A stretch of 64,000 nt of DNA from Pterois miles (taxonomy: Eukaryota > Chordata > Actinopteri > Perciformes > Scorpaenidae), in assembly GCA_947000775.1 (NCBI GenBank), contig CAMQGK010000299.1:13826001-13890000 (forward strand), given 5' to 3'. A model generated the notes under the pieces. It was given only the letters and a program-made list of their open reading frames with translations, had not been told where the DNA came from and searched no databases. This document shows positions 10,709-22,335 of this stretch, piece after piece. The number at the start of each line of letters is the position of its first letter. Position 1 is the first letter of the stretch. A program made the position numbers and the translations under genes.

Positions 10709-11934
10709 TGCTCGTATAATTGTGTGTTTTGTATTGGAATGCATTAAAATTCAGTTGGCTCTTGACTGCCAATAATTGCTACCAGAATACCAAGTCCCCC
10801 TTTGGTATTCACACCAGGCTCTGCATACATGAGGAGAATTTACCAGCTTGGGGATGTAACCGCTGCTCTGGCGGCTGTTTTTGCTTTTGCAGTGACATTC
10901 CCCAGTGAATGGATGGACTGACTCCAGCACTTCTGGAGCCACAAAAAGACATGTGTGTGTCTTTTTTTTTTAAATTTCTATACTATATTTGCATTACAAC
11001 AACTGATGTGACCCCATCCTAACCGCCACACTGGCTTCCTCTGGGACTTGTCACGGATTAGTGTCTGATAATGGCTTCATGTCTCGCTGTGGCGGCTGCT
11101 GTCTGATGCGAGACTTTGCTTGACCAGTTGGTTTTACAGCTCTGTCAGCCAGAGCTGATTCACAAAATGGATGTTGTGTTTACAGACAGCTGGCTGAGTT
11201 TTGTTCAGCCGGGAATGTGTGTGTGTGTGAAGTTTAAAAAAAAAAAAAAGCCTTAAGTTGTCATAATTTGTGGTTTTTGAAGCAAGAGAGGAAAAAGGGG
11301 TGGGAGAGTGATGGAGAGTGGCTGTTTGTGCTCCGTCTGTAATTACTGCTCATTGTGAAAGCCTCTTCTTTTGGTAAATAAAATGCTCTCGTGATCATGA
11401 CTGTGCTCCTTTTGGTTTGTTTAAACACATATCAGATGGTTAGAAAATCCTCCTTTATTATATAAAATTGTGGTGTATTGTGTTACTGTGGGGCGTTCAG
11501 AGGTCAGGCAGGCTGTAGTTTATTACAGTGAATGTAAACGGCACGTGTTGCCTGCAGGGCTGTTCTCTCTTCTGGGTCACGCTAATCTTATTACAGTCAA
11601 TACTGGTGTTGGCATCCAGGGACCAGTCTGAGGTGCTCATATCTGTCTGTCATACACTGTCTACAGGGTGATGATCAGTAAGGGGTTTGTCATTTACTGC
11701 TTTCAGCTTGTTAATGTGAGGATTTGCTGCTTTGCTCTGTTTCATATTATTGTACATTTAAGCAGAGACACTACAGGCAAAAATATTTTTATGCACTGGT
11801 CAATTTTGAGATTTTGGGCTGTTTTACCTCCATAACAAGTCATCTTTCAGACTAGTGGAAAGAAAACATCCAAAACACACATTTAGGTGTTTATTTTACA
11901 CACTTTGCATGTTTGCATCGATTGATTTCTTCTA

Positions 11935-12095
11935 AATGCACCAAAAACGTATCATTAGATAATGCCACATTTACATATTTAAACATTTCAGAAAATCTGT
12001 AATACAAAAAAATTGTATTAATATAAGTAATCAACTGGGGAAGTTTCATGTTATTTAAAATGTTATCCCTATTAACCTGTAGTATCTTCAGAATC
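11935..12095 (+). repeat. Direct repeat, left copy
   Basis: It shares TTAATATAAGTAATCA.CTGG, CATATTTAAACA, ATGTTAT and CACCTGTAGT-like blocks with 13005-13165, in the same orientation about 1.07 kb apart. The hAT-like element at 12269-12851 lies between the two copies. Confidence 0.6.
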
Positions 12096-12268
12096 TATGA
12101 AATTGTAGAATGCATGTCTTCAATGGACAGAAATCTCTACTTCACTTACATTCACTGAACTTTCCAGTTTCATTCCTATCTATAGTCTGAAGGCTTTTCA
12201 TGGCCCGATTCATAGAACAATTTATTCCTAAAAACATGGCAAAAATTGGGTTTTTTATGGCTGTTGAC

Positions 12269-12851
12269 TAGGGATGCTAATGTTGAAAAGAAAATTTAAC
12301 CGATTAGATTAGTACGGTGGCAGTGATGCGCCAGTTGCAGTGTATGAGCACAACAGACTAAATCCCCAGTTAACCACCCAGTAAAAGTCTCCACTGCAGA
12401 TATACAGTAGTTTACTTCTGCAGGTTGTCAGCTGTGTGTCGGCCCGGCGTAACGAGTGCGAGTGTGCGACAGTGTGTGTGTTTGTGCTACTTTCACAGCT
12501 GAAGCGTTGTGGAGGCTTCGCGCTCCCCGTTGTTACATACATAGCGTGTCGAGTGTCTGTTAGCGATTGTGTGGCGACGGTGAGTGTGGGTTTGTCAGTG
12601 GTGTTAGACAGTAGCGAGTAGTGAACGTAGCTGTAGTAGTGTGTGTACAGCTTATTAGTCGTGAATAAATGGCTCAAGAGATCCAAGGCAACCATCTTTA
12701 TTTTTCTCCTTAAACTGATGAGCCACTCCCTGAGTTTTGCTCAGCTTTTTATTTAGTTATTAATATTTCTTTTAACTGTTTAACCAATAGCATTAATTGG
12801 TTACAATTCTTAATGTCAGTAACGGTTAAATGGTTAATTATTAACATCCCT
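12269..12851 (+). mobile_element. hAT-like non-autonomous element, near-complete
   Basis: Its terminal inverted repeats are TAGGGATGCTAAT at the left and ATTAACATCCCTG at the right. The flanking 8-mers CTGTTGAC and CTGTGGAT match at 6 of 8 positions, consistent with an aged 8-bp target duplication, which is typical of hAT elements. The interior has CpG-rich, GTGTGTG-rich sequence (12420-12620) and A/T-rich ends rich in GGTTAA. No transposase frame was found. Confidence 0.75.
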
Positions 12852-13004
12852 GCTGTGGATGTTATGATGATGTCTGCTGTTAATATTTTCTTATTTACAG
12901 AGTGATGAAAATTCCCCCTGTTAAAAACTTTTACTCTAATGTGTTAACAAAATGAAGCAGGGATTTTGTACCTGGCTTCATTCAATGGGAATGTAAATTT
13001 ATGC

Positions 13005-13165
13005 AAATTACCATATTTAATAAGATAATGAATCATTTGCATATTTAAACAGGCAATTTCAGGAAACTTGTACTTAAAAGAACAATATCCTTAATATAAG
13101 TAATCAGCTGGGGATGTTGCATGGTGATATTTATTAGTTAAAATGATTACTCTATTCACCTGTAT
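13005..13165 (+). repeat. Direct repeat, right copy
   Basis: Diverged partner of 11935-12095, sharing TTAATATAAGTAATCAGCTG and the neighbouring ATATTTAAACA and ACCTGTA.T blocks in the same order. Confidence 0.6.
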
Positions 13166-13299
13166 TGTCTCCCCTTAAAGTGGGTGTAGGCAGAAAAATT
13201 CCATAATAACCTCTCAGTATGTTGTAATTTAAGAGTTTTGAGAGAAAACTAGACTTCTGCGCCTCCTCTTGGCTCTGTTTTCAGAATCTAGCCCATGAC

Positions 13300-13620
13300 G
13301 GGAGACTTTGGCCAATCAGAGGTCATTGCAGTGAGAGAGCATTCCTATTGGCTGTGCTCCAGCTGGTGGGAAGTGCTTGGTGTTTCCTTAACAGACCTCA
13401 ACATGGCTGCCAGGTCACAAACGTTCTCATTTTACAGCTAAACAGTAACTACAAGATGTTTCTGAAAATATTTGAGGAGAGAAACAGGCATTACAGTACC
13501 AGAATATTGATTCATATTTGATCAGCGCTGCCTAGTTCGACCGTTTGACCGGAGCTGGCCAGTGATTGACAGCTGCTCAGAGACAGTAAGCTCCAGCTCA
13601 GCTCTGATTGATTGTTTTCC
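13300..13620 (+). repeat. Dispersed repeat, copy 1 (partner at 22336-22640)
   Basis: It shares TTTACAGCTAAACAGTAACT, ACAAGATGT.TCTGAAAA, TTTGAGGAGAGAAAC, TTGATCAGCGCTGCCTAGTT and GTGATTGACAGCTGCT with the copy at 22336-22640. It ends about 130 nt upstream of the tanc2 exon at 13751. Confidence 0.8.
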
Positions 13621-13750
13621 TCCGGTACTGTCAGGATATAGTAACCGTATTATAAAAATAACTTTTAAAAACCATGTTTTGCTCCATTTCAGCTTGTAAT
13701 GTACTGTAAAAAACCTCTCATACTGTTGTGTTTTCCCTCCCGTCCTGCAG

Positions 13751-13930
13751 GTGGCAGCATAGACAGCGACTGTGCCTTTGAAGGAGACTACGCTGTGCCC
13801 CCGCTCTCCATGACCGAGGGCATGCAGCACATTCGCATAATGGAGGGCGTGTCCCGCTCGCTGCCCTCCTCCCCGCTGCTCACCCACCAGACCATCAGTG
13901 TCAGGCTGCAGCCCGTCAAGAAGCTCACAG
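13751..13930 (+). CDS. tanc2: TANC2 scaffold, coding exon 2 of those visible
   Basis: This 180-nt exon encodes GGSIDSDCAFEGDYAVPPLS followed by MTEGMQHIRIMEGVSRSLPS and SPLLTHQTISVRLQPVKKLT. It is the most diagnostic segment for TANC2: the CAFE.DYAVPPL, EGMQHIRIMEGVSRSLPSSP and SVRLQPVKKLT blocks are TANC2 features, and only SLPSSPLL is shared with TANC1. The acceptor is CCCTCCCGTCCTGCAG ending at 13750 and the donor is GTAAAAG at 13931. Phase is 1 in and 1 out. The region is Ser/Pro-rich and predicted disordered, upstream of the P-loop, ankyrin and TPR parts. The downstream intron is 27.6 kb if the 48-nt exon at 41496 is used, and 28.5 kb if it is skipped. Confidence 0.95.
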
Positions 13931-15438
13931 GTAAAAGAAACTGCAGTGAAGTTAAAGATGTGAATTAGCCGAGCAGCGGTGTGTGTTTGGGAAGACGACA
14001 GAGATGTGGGCTAAATCTGGTTGTCTTGTACGCACATCCTTGCCTGTAGCTGTCCTCCCCCGTACACTCATTGTGCTAATACAGCCTCCCTTAACCCTTC
14101 ACTGCACCACTGTGCCCAATCAGAGGATCACACACAGTGAATTAAAGCAGATTTCATGAGACAAAGTGAAGAGGAGTGAAATGGTTTCTCACCCTGATGG
14201 TAATCACTTACCGTATCACCCACCCACCCGGCTCTGGCCTGTGGCAAACACTGCAATTTCCATTTCTTGTAATCACCTGATGGACTGGGAGCTGTGGTCG
14301 GCTCTACCCTGCTTTATCGCTCTTCATCTCCCGCTACCACTAATCGTTTCCTTCCACACTCATCCCTGACATTCAGAGAATGTGCGTCCCCCCTCTGTCT
14401 CCCCCATTAACTGGACTCTGTGTCATGTTCCCTCTGCTTTTATTATGGAGGGGGAAGCTGGAAGCTGTGGTTTTGGCAGCGTCGTGGCTCACTCACTGCT
14501 GTGCTGGTTTTCAAAATGAGCAATGAAATATTGACATTGCTGCTTCACCCAATATCAGTGCAGCCTCCACATAGAGTGGGTGTGATGGACTTAAAAGCTT
14601 GATACAGTAGTCACCACTAGGGTGCACCAGCCTCTCAGCTACTTTACAGTACATTATTAACCATTTCTGATATGCCAGAGGGGAGATTTTCACATCATAC
14701 AGAATGATTTATGCTCTCTATCAGGTCATCTAAAGTGTGGGTTTTAGAGAGGAAACATGGTACTGTAGGATGGTTCTATGTGGGTCCAGCTGTGGCTGGT
14801 TTTGGGGGATCAGGACTTGAAGATTTCAGATCAAGCCACACTTTTTCCTCATTGCCTCTCTCTGCTGTTTGAGGAGCCACCTCTGCCCCATTTGTATTTG
14901 TCTTTAACTTCATGTTTCATGGCAGCACACTTTCATCTTGGTGAATCAAAGTGAATTTTTTAGATCATCAGTGTGTATGTGAATCTGTGTGTCTTGATGG
15001 GCGTCACAGAGGAACGTGTTGTTTTAAAAATAGCTTGATTAATGACAGCAGTGATGTCTCATTTGTACTGGTCTTATTTCACAGGGAGACGTCTGTTTGC
15101 AGTGTTGTCACACACGTCGCCGCCTGACGTGTGGTATTGTGCCAGTCAGGTGCTGCTGGTTGCGAAGGCTGCTTTGTGTTTTTAGATTTTAACTCAGGAA
15201 TTAGGGATCCTCTCATTGGTAATACGCGGTATGTCCCTGCTGCATTTAAGCTTGATTTGTTTTGCCTTTACATAATTTGTCCACTTACACTTGTCGTCTT
15301 ATGTGTGTTTGCGTGCATGACAGTGAGAGATATAATTTTGGCAGGATTAGCCTGTCACTGTGTTAATCCTTCCAGATTTATGTCTCCTTTACTCCACCTA
15401 TTGTGTGTTACACTGTAGTCTCTTGTAATAATTAAGTC

Positions 15439-15655
15439 TCTTAGTGCTGCAACTGACGATTATTTTTATTGTTGATTATTTTCTCCATTAATGTTTTAGT
15501 TTTTTGGTTTATAACATGTCAGAAAATGGTGAAAAATGTTGATCAGTGTTTCCCAAAGCCCAAATTGACATCCTCAAATGTCTTGTTTTGTCAATGATTC
15601 AAAGATATTTAGTGTGCTGTCATAGAGGCGTAAAGAAACCAGAAATGATTCACGT
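15439..15655 (+). repeat. Dispersed repeat 'GCTGCAACT..GTCAGAAAATGG', copy 1
   Basis: It has GCTGCAACTGACGATTATTT, ATGTCAGAAAATGGTGAAAA, TGATCAGTGTTTCCCAAAGC, CAAATGTCTTGTTTTGTC and GAGGCGTAAAGAAACCAGAA, a frequent fish intronic repeat. It abuts the MITE fragment that starts at 15658. Inverted copies are at 18842-19055 and 48355-48465. Confidence 0.75.
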
Positions 15656-15657
15656 TT

Positions 15658-15965
15658 AACCCCCTGAGACCCGCGATCCTGACCGACTTTTCTGTCCTTC
15701 AGAGACTGTAACAGGTTCCATTTTAAAGCTAGAATGAAGCTCCAGATATCATATGAAAACTAAGGAATCCATTGGTACCAATCGGGTCATACTAGCTTGT
15801 TGAGAAGGAGGTTTAATAATGCTCCAAAGGTGGGGCCATTTTCAAAGGGGTCCCTTGACCTCTGACCTCCAGATATGTGATTGAAAATGTTTTCTACAGG
15901 TACCACAAGTTTCCCCTTTACAGACATGCCCACTTTATGATAATCACAATCAGTTTTTCTAAACA
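15658..15965 (-). mobile_element. hAT-like MITE fragment (GGGCTGTCA family)
   Basis: The inverted core reads TTTTAAAGCTAGAATGAAGC, CATTGGTACCAATCGGGTCA, GGTCCCTTGACCTCTGACCT, CCCTTTACAGACATGCCCAC and TTTATGATAATCACAATCAG. Both terminal repeats are lost. Confidence 0.75.
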
Positions 15966-16401
15966 TAGTGCATTTGAATATTTCTGCACACTGGGGTCCA
16001 TAAACAGTCTTGAATTACATAAACTGGTTATCACTATAACGCTTTCAGAGGATGTGTGGCTTTCCTAGGTAGATTGACAATAAGAGGATTTCTGAGCAGT
16101 TTCCAGAACAGAAGTGCTCACCATCCAATTGCCGAAAAATGCAGTTCTTGCAGAAGTGTTAAAAAAAATGACCAAATCACAGCATGGCTTTTTCTGTGGT
16201 GTTCCTCAAGGTCACAGTGTCTTACTGTGGTATCTGGAAAGATTATTGATCATTTTATCAATTTCTGGGTGGTAAAATGGTTAAATTTAGCACCAAATCT
16301 GTGTAACAAATGGTATCAGCACAAAAATTGTTGCTGCAACAACTTATGGGACATAATAGAGCATGGGAATGACTCTCATATACTTTGTTTGTATGTATGT
16401 A

Positions 16402-16536
16402 AGGGATAATGTTGGTCACTGTTGTGAAAGAAACCCTGACAGGGCGATGCTGCACCCTGACGCAAAGCAGCGGGGTCTGTCATCGCCCTGACGGGTTTTC
16501 TTTCACAGTAATGACCCGCTGGCTGTACATTATCCT
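16402..16536. mobile_element. Foldback hairpin of a dispersed element
   Basis: Arm 16424-16449 (GTGAAAGAAACCCTGACAGG..) pairs with 16481-16506 (..CTGACGGGTTTTCTTTCAC) with few mismatches around a 31-nt loop. Pairing continues outward, with a small deletion, to AGGATAATGT/ACATTATCCT at 16403 and 16536. The sequence downstream to 16640 also occurs, inverted, at 20837-21010, so the hairpin belongs to a mobile repeat rather than a local structure. Confidence 0.8.
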
Positions 16537-16620
16537 GCTTATTACACGGCTGCTTATTTAAGAAATCAATAGTTTGACACAAAAATTGTCCTCCAGAGCC
16601 CGACATCAGAACTGTGCCCA

Positions 16621-17000
16621 TAGCAACGGTCTGTTATACATAGTAATGGTCTGCTATACATGGCAGTGGTCTGTTATACATAGCAACGGTCTGTTATACA
16701 TAGTAATGGTCTGCTATACATGGCAGTGGTCTGTTATACATAGCAGTGGTCTGTTATACATAGCAGCGGTCTGTTATACATAGCAGTGGTCTGTTATACA
16801 TAGCAGTGGTCTGTTATACATAGCAGTGGTCTGCTATACATAGCAGCGGTCTGTTATACATAGCAGTGGTCTGTTATACATAGCAGTGGTCTGTTATACA
16901 TGGCAATGGTCTGTTATACATAGCAGCGGTCTGTTATACATAGCAGTGGTCTGTTATACATAGCAGCGGTCTGTTATACATAGAAACGGTCTACAATACA
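16621..17000. repeat. 20-bp minisatellite, 18 full copies plus one decayed
   Basis: The unit is TAGCAGTGGTCTGTTATACA, with variants at positions 2-8 (TAGCAACGG, TAGTAATGG, TGGCAGTGG). The period is exactly 20 without indels from 16621 to 16980, and one diverged unit follows to 17000. The first unit is part of the dispersed element that precedes it: the inverted copy at 20837-20870 has one such unit (..ATAGACCGTTGCTATGG). The array therefore grew from a single unit of that element. It has no spacers and is not a CRISPR array. Confidence 0.96.
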
Positions 17001-18002
17001 TACCAAAATTTGCTATAAAGAAATAACAGACCATAGAACGTTGTGATGAAGTTGTGACCAATCAGAATCTAACATTCAACACAGCTGTGGAATAAAAAAC
17101 GTGATTTTTTCAGTTACATACTGTGTTCCTCTGTTATTTTTCCAATCACTCGTCAATACGTATGTATGTCTGTTATCGGAGCTAAACCGCTCTTGCATAA
17201 GCAGGATGGACTTCAACATGCACAAATGTCCTCAAGTGCCCAGAGGTCCTTCAAGTCCTCAAAGACCTGTCTGCTCTTGAGTGGCATCGAGCGCCAGATT
17301 GTACTCGGTCTCAACCACCCCGGCTTTCTCACCCTTTAATTAATTCAACTCAGCACCACTTCCTGCGCAGCTTGACAGCACCAAGCTTGTGTATGTGTGT
17401 GCTGGCGTCAGAGGGCGGAACCCCTCCCATGCCAGAGATGGTAGAGGTGGGAGAGAGAGAGAGGTGGCAGATGAGTGCATTAGAGAACAAACAGCAGCAG
17501 GTCTAAAGGCTGCAGCACTTTGATTCCCCCCTTCGCTCCCCTGGTGGCCTCCACCAACCGCGGCCTCACTCGGCCCTCCTGTGGCAGAGCGGTGGTGTTG
17601 GTGAAGACTTGAGTTATTCAACCTCAAGGCTCTGATAGAATGAAAATGCTATGAAAGCGCTGACCTTTTTAGAGAGTCATTGAGTTTCTGATTTAATCCC
17701 CTCTGCCTGCATGAAGACTCTCAAGGGGGCCCTCAGATGCTCGAGGGGTCAACTTGTGAAACGGATTTGTGAGGAAGGCAGGAGGCATGCTGTACCGTGT
17801 TATAGCAGCAGTGGACTCACTTCAGCTTTATTTAGAGGTGGGATCACAAGTTGGTAACTCCTGATTCTGCATGGATATTAAAATATGTAAAACCAGTTTG
17901 TTGGAAATGGAAGAAGTGGAAGAAGAAGGAGATACTGTTGCAGAGCACAGGTGATACTGGCCGGTACAATACTGATACGTATGTTTATATTATAAAATTA
18001 GA

Positions 18003-18495
18003 TAAATCACACATTATTTATCTCGTCAAAGGGAGATTTCATCAAGCGTTTGATAATCTTTTCAACATGGGACTGGGCAAATATGCTGCTTTATGCAAAT
18101 ATACTGTATGTACAGTATATATTGATTGTTGGAACTCAAGTAACAACATAACAATGACAAATATTGTCCAGAAACCCTCACAGGTACTGCATTTAGCATA
18201 AAAATTATGCTCAAATCATAACATGACAAACTGCAGCCCAACAACAGCTGTCAGTGTGTCAGTGTGCTGACTTGACTATGACTTGCCCCAAACTGCATGT
18301 GATTATCATAAAGTGGGCATGTCTGTAAAGAGGAGACTCGTGGGTACCCATAAAACCCATTTACATTCACATATCTGGAGGTCAGAGGTCAAGGGACCCC
18401 TTTGAATACGGCCCTACAACCTAAAAAGTGAAAGTTGCGTTAATATTGTTAAAAAAAAAGATTAAAACAAATTTGCGTTAACTGTGACAGCCCTA
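18003..18495 (+). mobile_element. hAT-like MITE, GGGCTGTCA family, 3' terminus intact
   Basis: The right end has the terminal repeat TGACAGCCCTA. The interior runs in canonical order: AAAGGGAGATTT, CATGGGACTGGGCAAATATG, CCAGAAACCCTCACAGGTAC, AAACTGCAGCCCAACA, GTGCTGACTTGACTATGACT, TTATCATAAAGTGGGCATGT, GGTCAGAGGTCAAGGGACCC. The left terminal repeat is degraded and part of the 3' half is deleted. Confidence 0.85.
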
Positions 18496-18841
18496 ATATA
18501 TTTAACAATATAGTGTCTCAGTCTTTTTACATAAACACATAATATGAGAAAACACTTGAGCAGATGGCTTGTAAAGATATTATACAGTTAATATAACCGA
18601 AATTGCCAAAGATTTTTTCAGAGATGACAGTATCAATAAGATAATACTACATTTTGAACAGTAAATGTAATTTAAATTCATATTATTTTTAAAAACACGT
18701 AGCACTTAGCAGATTTAGTCTTAGTCTCCAGACGATTATGTGTATTAGTCACATTTTACTAATTTTATCCCTCATAATTTATCTAGGTTTAGTTCAGGTT
18801 TGGTTGCCAAAAAGTCACATTATCGTCAACTTTTAGTCAAA

Positions 18842-19055
18842 ATGTTTCTATGTTTTTTCTGGTTTCTTTATCTTTGAGTTATGGACAAAACAAGACATTT
18901 GAATCGATTAGATGTCATCTTTGGGAAACACTGATCCATATCTTTCACCAGTTTTCTACATTTTATAGACCAAGGAACTAATCGATTAATCAAGACAATT
19001 ATCAACAGATTAATGTACAATGAGAATAATCATTAGATGCAGTCCTACTGTGTTA
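18842..19055 (-). repeat. Dispersed repeat 'GTCAGAAAATGG' family, inverted copy
   Basis: It reads as the reverse complement of 15439-15655: TTTTTCTGGTTTCTTTA, GACAAAACAAGACATTTGAA, TTTGGGAAACACTGATC and CTAATCGATTAATC, with ATGCAGTCC at the end. Confidence 0.7.
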
Positions 19056-20436
19056 TAGCTACTTTTACTAAAGTAAAAGATTTGAATACTTCTTCCACTA
19101 CTGCCAACACTTGGTTTGATTGTTTGCTTCGAGGGCAGCGTCTTTAAATATGATTTTAAATTATTTCAGGCCAGTGCGATTTCTCAATGGAAATGTTTAC
19201 TTTCCCAAGTCATGATATAATTTCAGCCTCCTGCTGTGTGCTCATGTAAACATATGTTCTCACCAGCAGAGCATGTTTCAGATATTCAGCATTCCTTCAC
19301 CGTCATCCACCGTGTTTACGTTGTCTATTTTTAGTCGGCTGTTATCTAAGACCATGAGTGGCGGTGATTGCTCATTCTCACACCGATATATATCTCAGTG
19401 GCTGATTGTTATGAGTTGTAATCACTGATTGCTTATTTGTTCCTTAATAAACGTGTCTCCCAAGTGTCAGACTCACCAGAGACCCGGACCCGGCGGACTG
19501 ATTGGCCCTGCTCCACTCTGAAACATTTGAAGGGAATTATTTCAACAGATTACACTGCTTTCCCCTAATTAATGGCAGCAATCAATACAATTACTCACTT
19601 CCACTGGATTGCCACACAAAGGCGGGGAATTACTTTTTTTTAATCACAGTGAGCAATATGAGTATACAGTGTGTGAAGCTATTGTCTCTGTGGTGCTTAC
19701 AGTAAGATATACTGTGTGTGAATAAGTGACACTTTGCTACAGTAAGCTGACTGTGTGTGGTCTGGATGGTCAGGATTAACAAGGCACAGTGTGCAGAACT
19801 GCTGAGTCAGGATATCCATCTCATTGTGTGGGTCCCCTTAAAGGATCTTTAAAAACAGTTGAGCCCTGTTAAATTAGCTCTGCGCGATGAACTGCATTTC
19901 TGGGCAGTGTGTCATTGTTTGGAGGTATTAAGTGTCTAAATGGGGATGACAGGATCACTTGTTGGCATATTTCTCGAACAGATACTATGGACTTTAATAA
20001 GATTTTATTCTGCCTTAAACCCCACGGCTGAAACTCATGTTCAGGCACACTATTTTGGGATTTTCAAAAGAGGCATCTGGGACATGCAGGATATCGTTAC
20101 CTGAAGGAGTGGATGAGGCAAGTTGTGGAAAACGCTGGTTAAACAAAATACTTATCTTGATGGTCACAATATGACACTGTAATGTTTGAGTAGAGTTAAT
20201 CTAAGAATATATAGAGGTGTTGTTGCAGATTCAAGCTTTTGGTTTTACTTTAAATCCATCTCTGTGATGGTAAACTCTGTAGATTATTTTTCTGAGCACT
20301 TTAAGGACTTGTCATCCAATTTGACTTAAAGGTGAAAGCAGAAATGGAATATGCTAATGATTATTATGTTTTCTTTAGTATAAAACCTGAAATTAAGAAT
20401 TGCTTTGTTTTTGTTAGCATATAAAGGGCCGTTTAT

Positions 20437-20525
20437 GTCTACATAGGGAGCGGGTCCTCTTCACAGAGTCCGCCATGTCTCTACAGCAACCCAGACCGGA
20501 CAAACCAAACATTAACTTTTCCTGC
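20437..20525 (+). repeat. Dispersed repeat, copy 2 (partner at 9466-9615)
   Basis: GGCCGTTTATGTCTACATAG, GGAGCGGGTCCTCTTCACAG, AGTCCGCCATGT and a CAGACCGGACAAACCAAA block match the copy at 9466-9615. Confidence 0.65.
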
Positions 20526-20836
20526 TTGAGTCAGTAACTTTAGTCGCTCCCGTCGCCACCAACACCAATACGCTTGGCATACAGGAGAGACTTCAGCTGG
20601 CTGCAATCTGCAAACCCTCCACTAAATACTGCCAGATTGTACACACTGGGCCTTGAAGAGCTTAGGTTCATTATGTCATGCAGGTACTACTGTAGAAATA
20701 GTAGTAATACTCGAGGGTAGAAATCTTCTGTTGTAGGCCAAATTATTCTGTATTCAAAATTTTAGTTAATAAAAGTATTGTTAGCAAAATATGCTTAAAA
20801 TATCAAAGTAAAAATATTCATCATAAAGAGTCACCC

Positions 20837-21010
20837 TTTATAATAGACCGTTGCTATGGATGCAGTTCTGATGTTGGACTCTGGTGGATCATTTTTTGTC
20901 AAATTATTGATTTCTTAAGAAAGTGGCTGTGTAATAAGTGTGATAATGCAGGTCCTGCAACACCTGTCGGGGTTTATTTCCCAACAATGACCCGCTCAGG
21001 GTACATTAAC
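20837..21010 (-). mobile_element. Foldback-element copy, inverted relative to 16402-16640
   Basis: Its reverse complement matches 16480-16650: ATAGACCGTTGCTATGG, CAGTTCTGATGTTGG.CTCTGG, AATTATTGATTTCTTAAG, GCTGTGTAATAAG and CAATGACCCGCTC. It holds a single 20-mer unit and no minisatellite expansion. Confidence 0.8.
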
Positions 21011-21012
21011 TA

Positions 21013-21040
21013 TTATATATACTGTATATATGTGTATATT

Positions 21041-21090
<50 letters not shown>

Positions 21091-21101
21091 ATATATATTT
21101 A
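21013..21101. repeat. (TA)n microsatellite
   Basis: Mixed TATATA/TGTATA, then about 20 consecutive AT units, ending in ATATATATTTACAG. It directly follows the inverted foldback copy. Confidence 0.9.
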
Positions 21102-21984
21102 CAGCCAAGTTTAACTGCTCAATATGCTACTGGTATCTTGATTCATGAAGTTGAATCATTTGTATGTATCTTTACCTGCAAACCAGGTGCACCAGCTAAG
21201 TTGCATCATATCGGCTGATAATTATCAGCATATAAACATCAAATACTCTACACATGATTTAAACAAAGGCAGCAATGTGTCTGCACTGTAAGATTTCCAG
21301 CCTCGAGCGTTTTATTATATCTCGTCCTTTCTGTGTATTCTTGAGAGGACGGCTGACATTTGGGACATTTCAATCTCCCTCTCTCCACGCCTCTTTAGCC
21401 AGCCTGCCGTTTTATACGGCATCTGGTATCCTCTGAGAAATTTTGAAATGAACACTGACATTTGGGACCTCTCAATCTCCACGCCTCCTTACACCATGCA
21501 TTGCACCTTGAGAAAATTGTTCTTCAATTATTGTCATTATTTCTTGCCTCAACCGTCCCAGCCACCACGGACCCTCCAAATCATTTGTTCGGCTGAAAGG
21601 AAATGTGACATTTTCGGCTCCGCTGTCACAGGTGAGTGAAGGTTAAGTGTAGAATGGAGTAATTGAAGTGGAAGTATGATGCCCTCAGGAGGAGCAGTGA
21701 AGAACCTGCTGGATTAAGTGCTGTGACAGAAATTCTTGTTATATTGTAGTCATCAGCTAAATAGTTGGGATGTTTTAGTGATGAAATATCATCACATTTC
21801 TACCTTTTCTTCATTAAGCATTGCATTCAGTTCTGGTATTGTAGTGTCACTGTTTCTAGAGGGAATTAATACATATCTGCGTCACTGCCATTTGTTGCAG
21901 TTACTAAGTTCTGCTGATGAACGCTGGTGCAGAATAGTAAAAGAAAGACAACATCAGGGTGCTGTTACAGTTCACAGTAAAGCA

Positions 21985-22145
21985 GGTGCCCCATGTGCCA
22001 CGGATGAGTCCTTGTCGCAGCGGCCCCGGGTTTGAATCCAGCCAGGAGCCCTTTGCTGCATGTCATCCCCTCTGTCTCCCCCTATCAACACTGTCACTCT
22101 AAATAAAAATGGAAAAAAACGCCTCCAAAAAATAAAATAAAAATA
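21985..22145 (+). mobile_element. tRNA-derived SINE with A-rich tail
   Basis: GTGCCCCATGTGCCACGG, GTCGCAGCGGCCCCGGGTTT (B-box region GGGTTTGAATCC), GAGCCCTTTGCTGCATGTCA and CCCCTCTGTCTCCCCCTATC, with an A-rich tail from 22110. A sister copy with a fuller head is at 55575-55755. The 5' A-box part is degraded here. Confidence 0.8.
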
Positions 22146-22194
22146 AAGATAACATCCAAGGTGTTATTGCAAGATTTTCTCAACTGAAACAATT

Positions 22195-22335
22195 GGGGTG
22201 TGAGGCAAAAATTTGACATTTTTGGGAAATACACTCTTGTCTAGAGTTGAAATGAGAAGATTGATACCACTGTTATCTGCATGAAGCCAGTAGCTGTTTA
22301 GCTTAGCTTAGCACAAAGACTGGAGAAAGATTGTG
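22195..22335 (-). repeat. Dispersed fish repeat 'TTAGCTTAGCTTAGCACAAAGACTGG'
   Basis: It has TTTTTGGGAAATACACTCTT, GAAATGAGAAGATTGATACC and GCTGTTTAGCTTAGCTTAGC followed by ACAAAGACTGGA, the reverse of a very common teleost intronic repeat. It abuts the next dispersed repeat at 22336. Confidence 0.7.

Larger units (their letters stand above)
8122..13750 (+). other. tanc2: tanc2 intron, 5.6 kb
   Basis: It runs from donor GTAAGC at 8122 to acceptor CCTGCAG ending at 13750. It contains the repeat copies listed between 8992 and 13600. The stretches 8150-8990, 10720-11930 and 12860-13000 show no gene or recognisable element, only short homopolymers (poly-A near 11237) and GT runs. Confidence 0.85.

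Noticed and set aside
16198..16224. GVPQGHSVL, resembling the RT motif GVPQGS.LGP
   Set aside because: Only nine residues match and no neighbouring RT blocks were found; too short to call a LINE fragment.
16621..17000. Regular 20-bp repeats resembling a CRISPR array
   Set aside because: The repeats are directly contiguous with no spacers, and the host is a vertebrate genome. It is a minisatellite.
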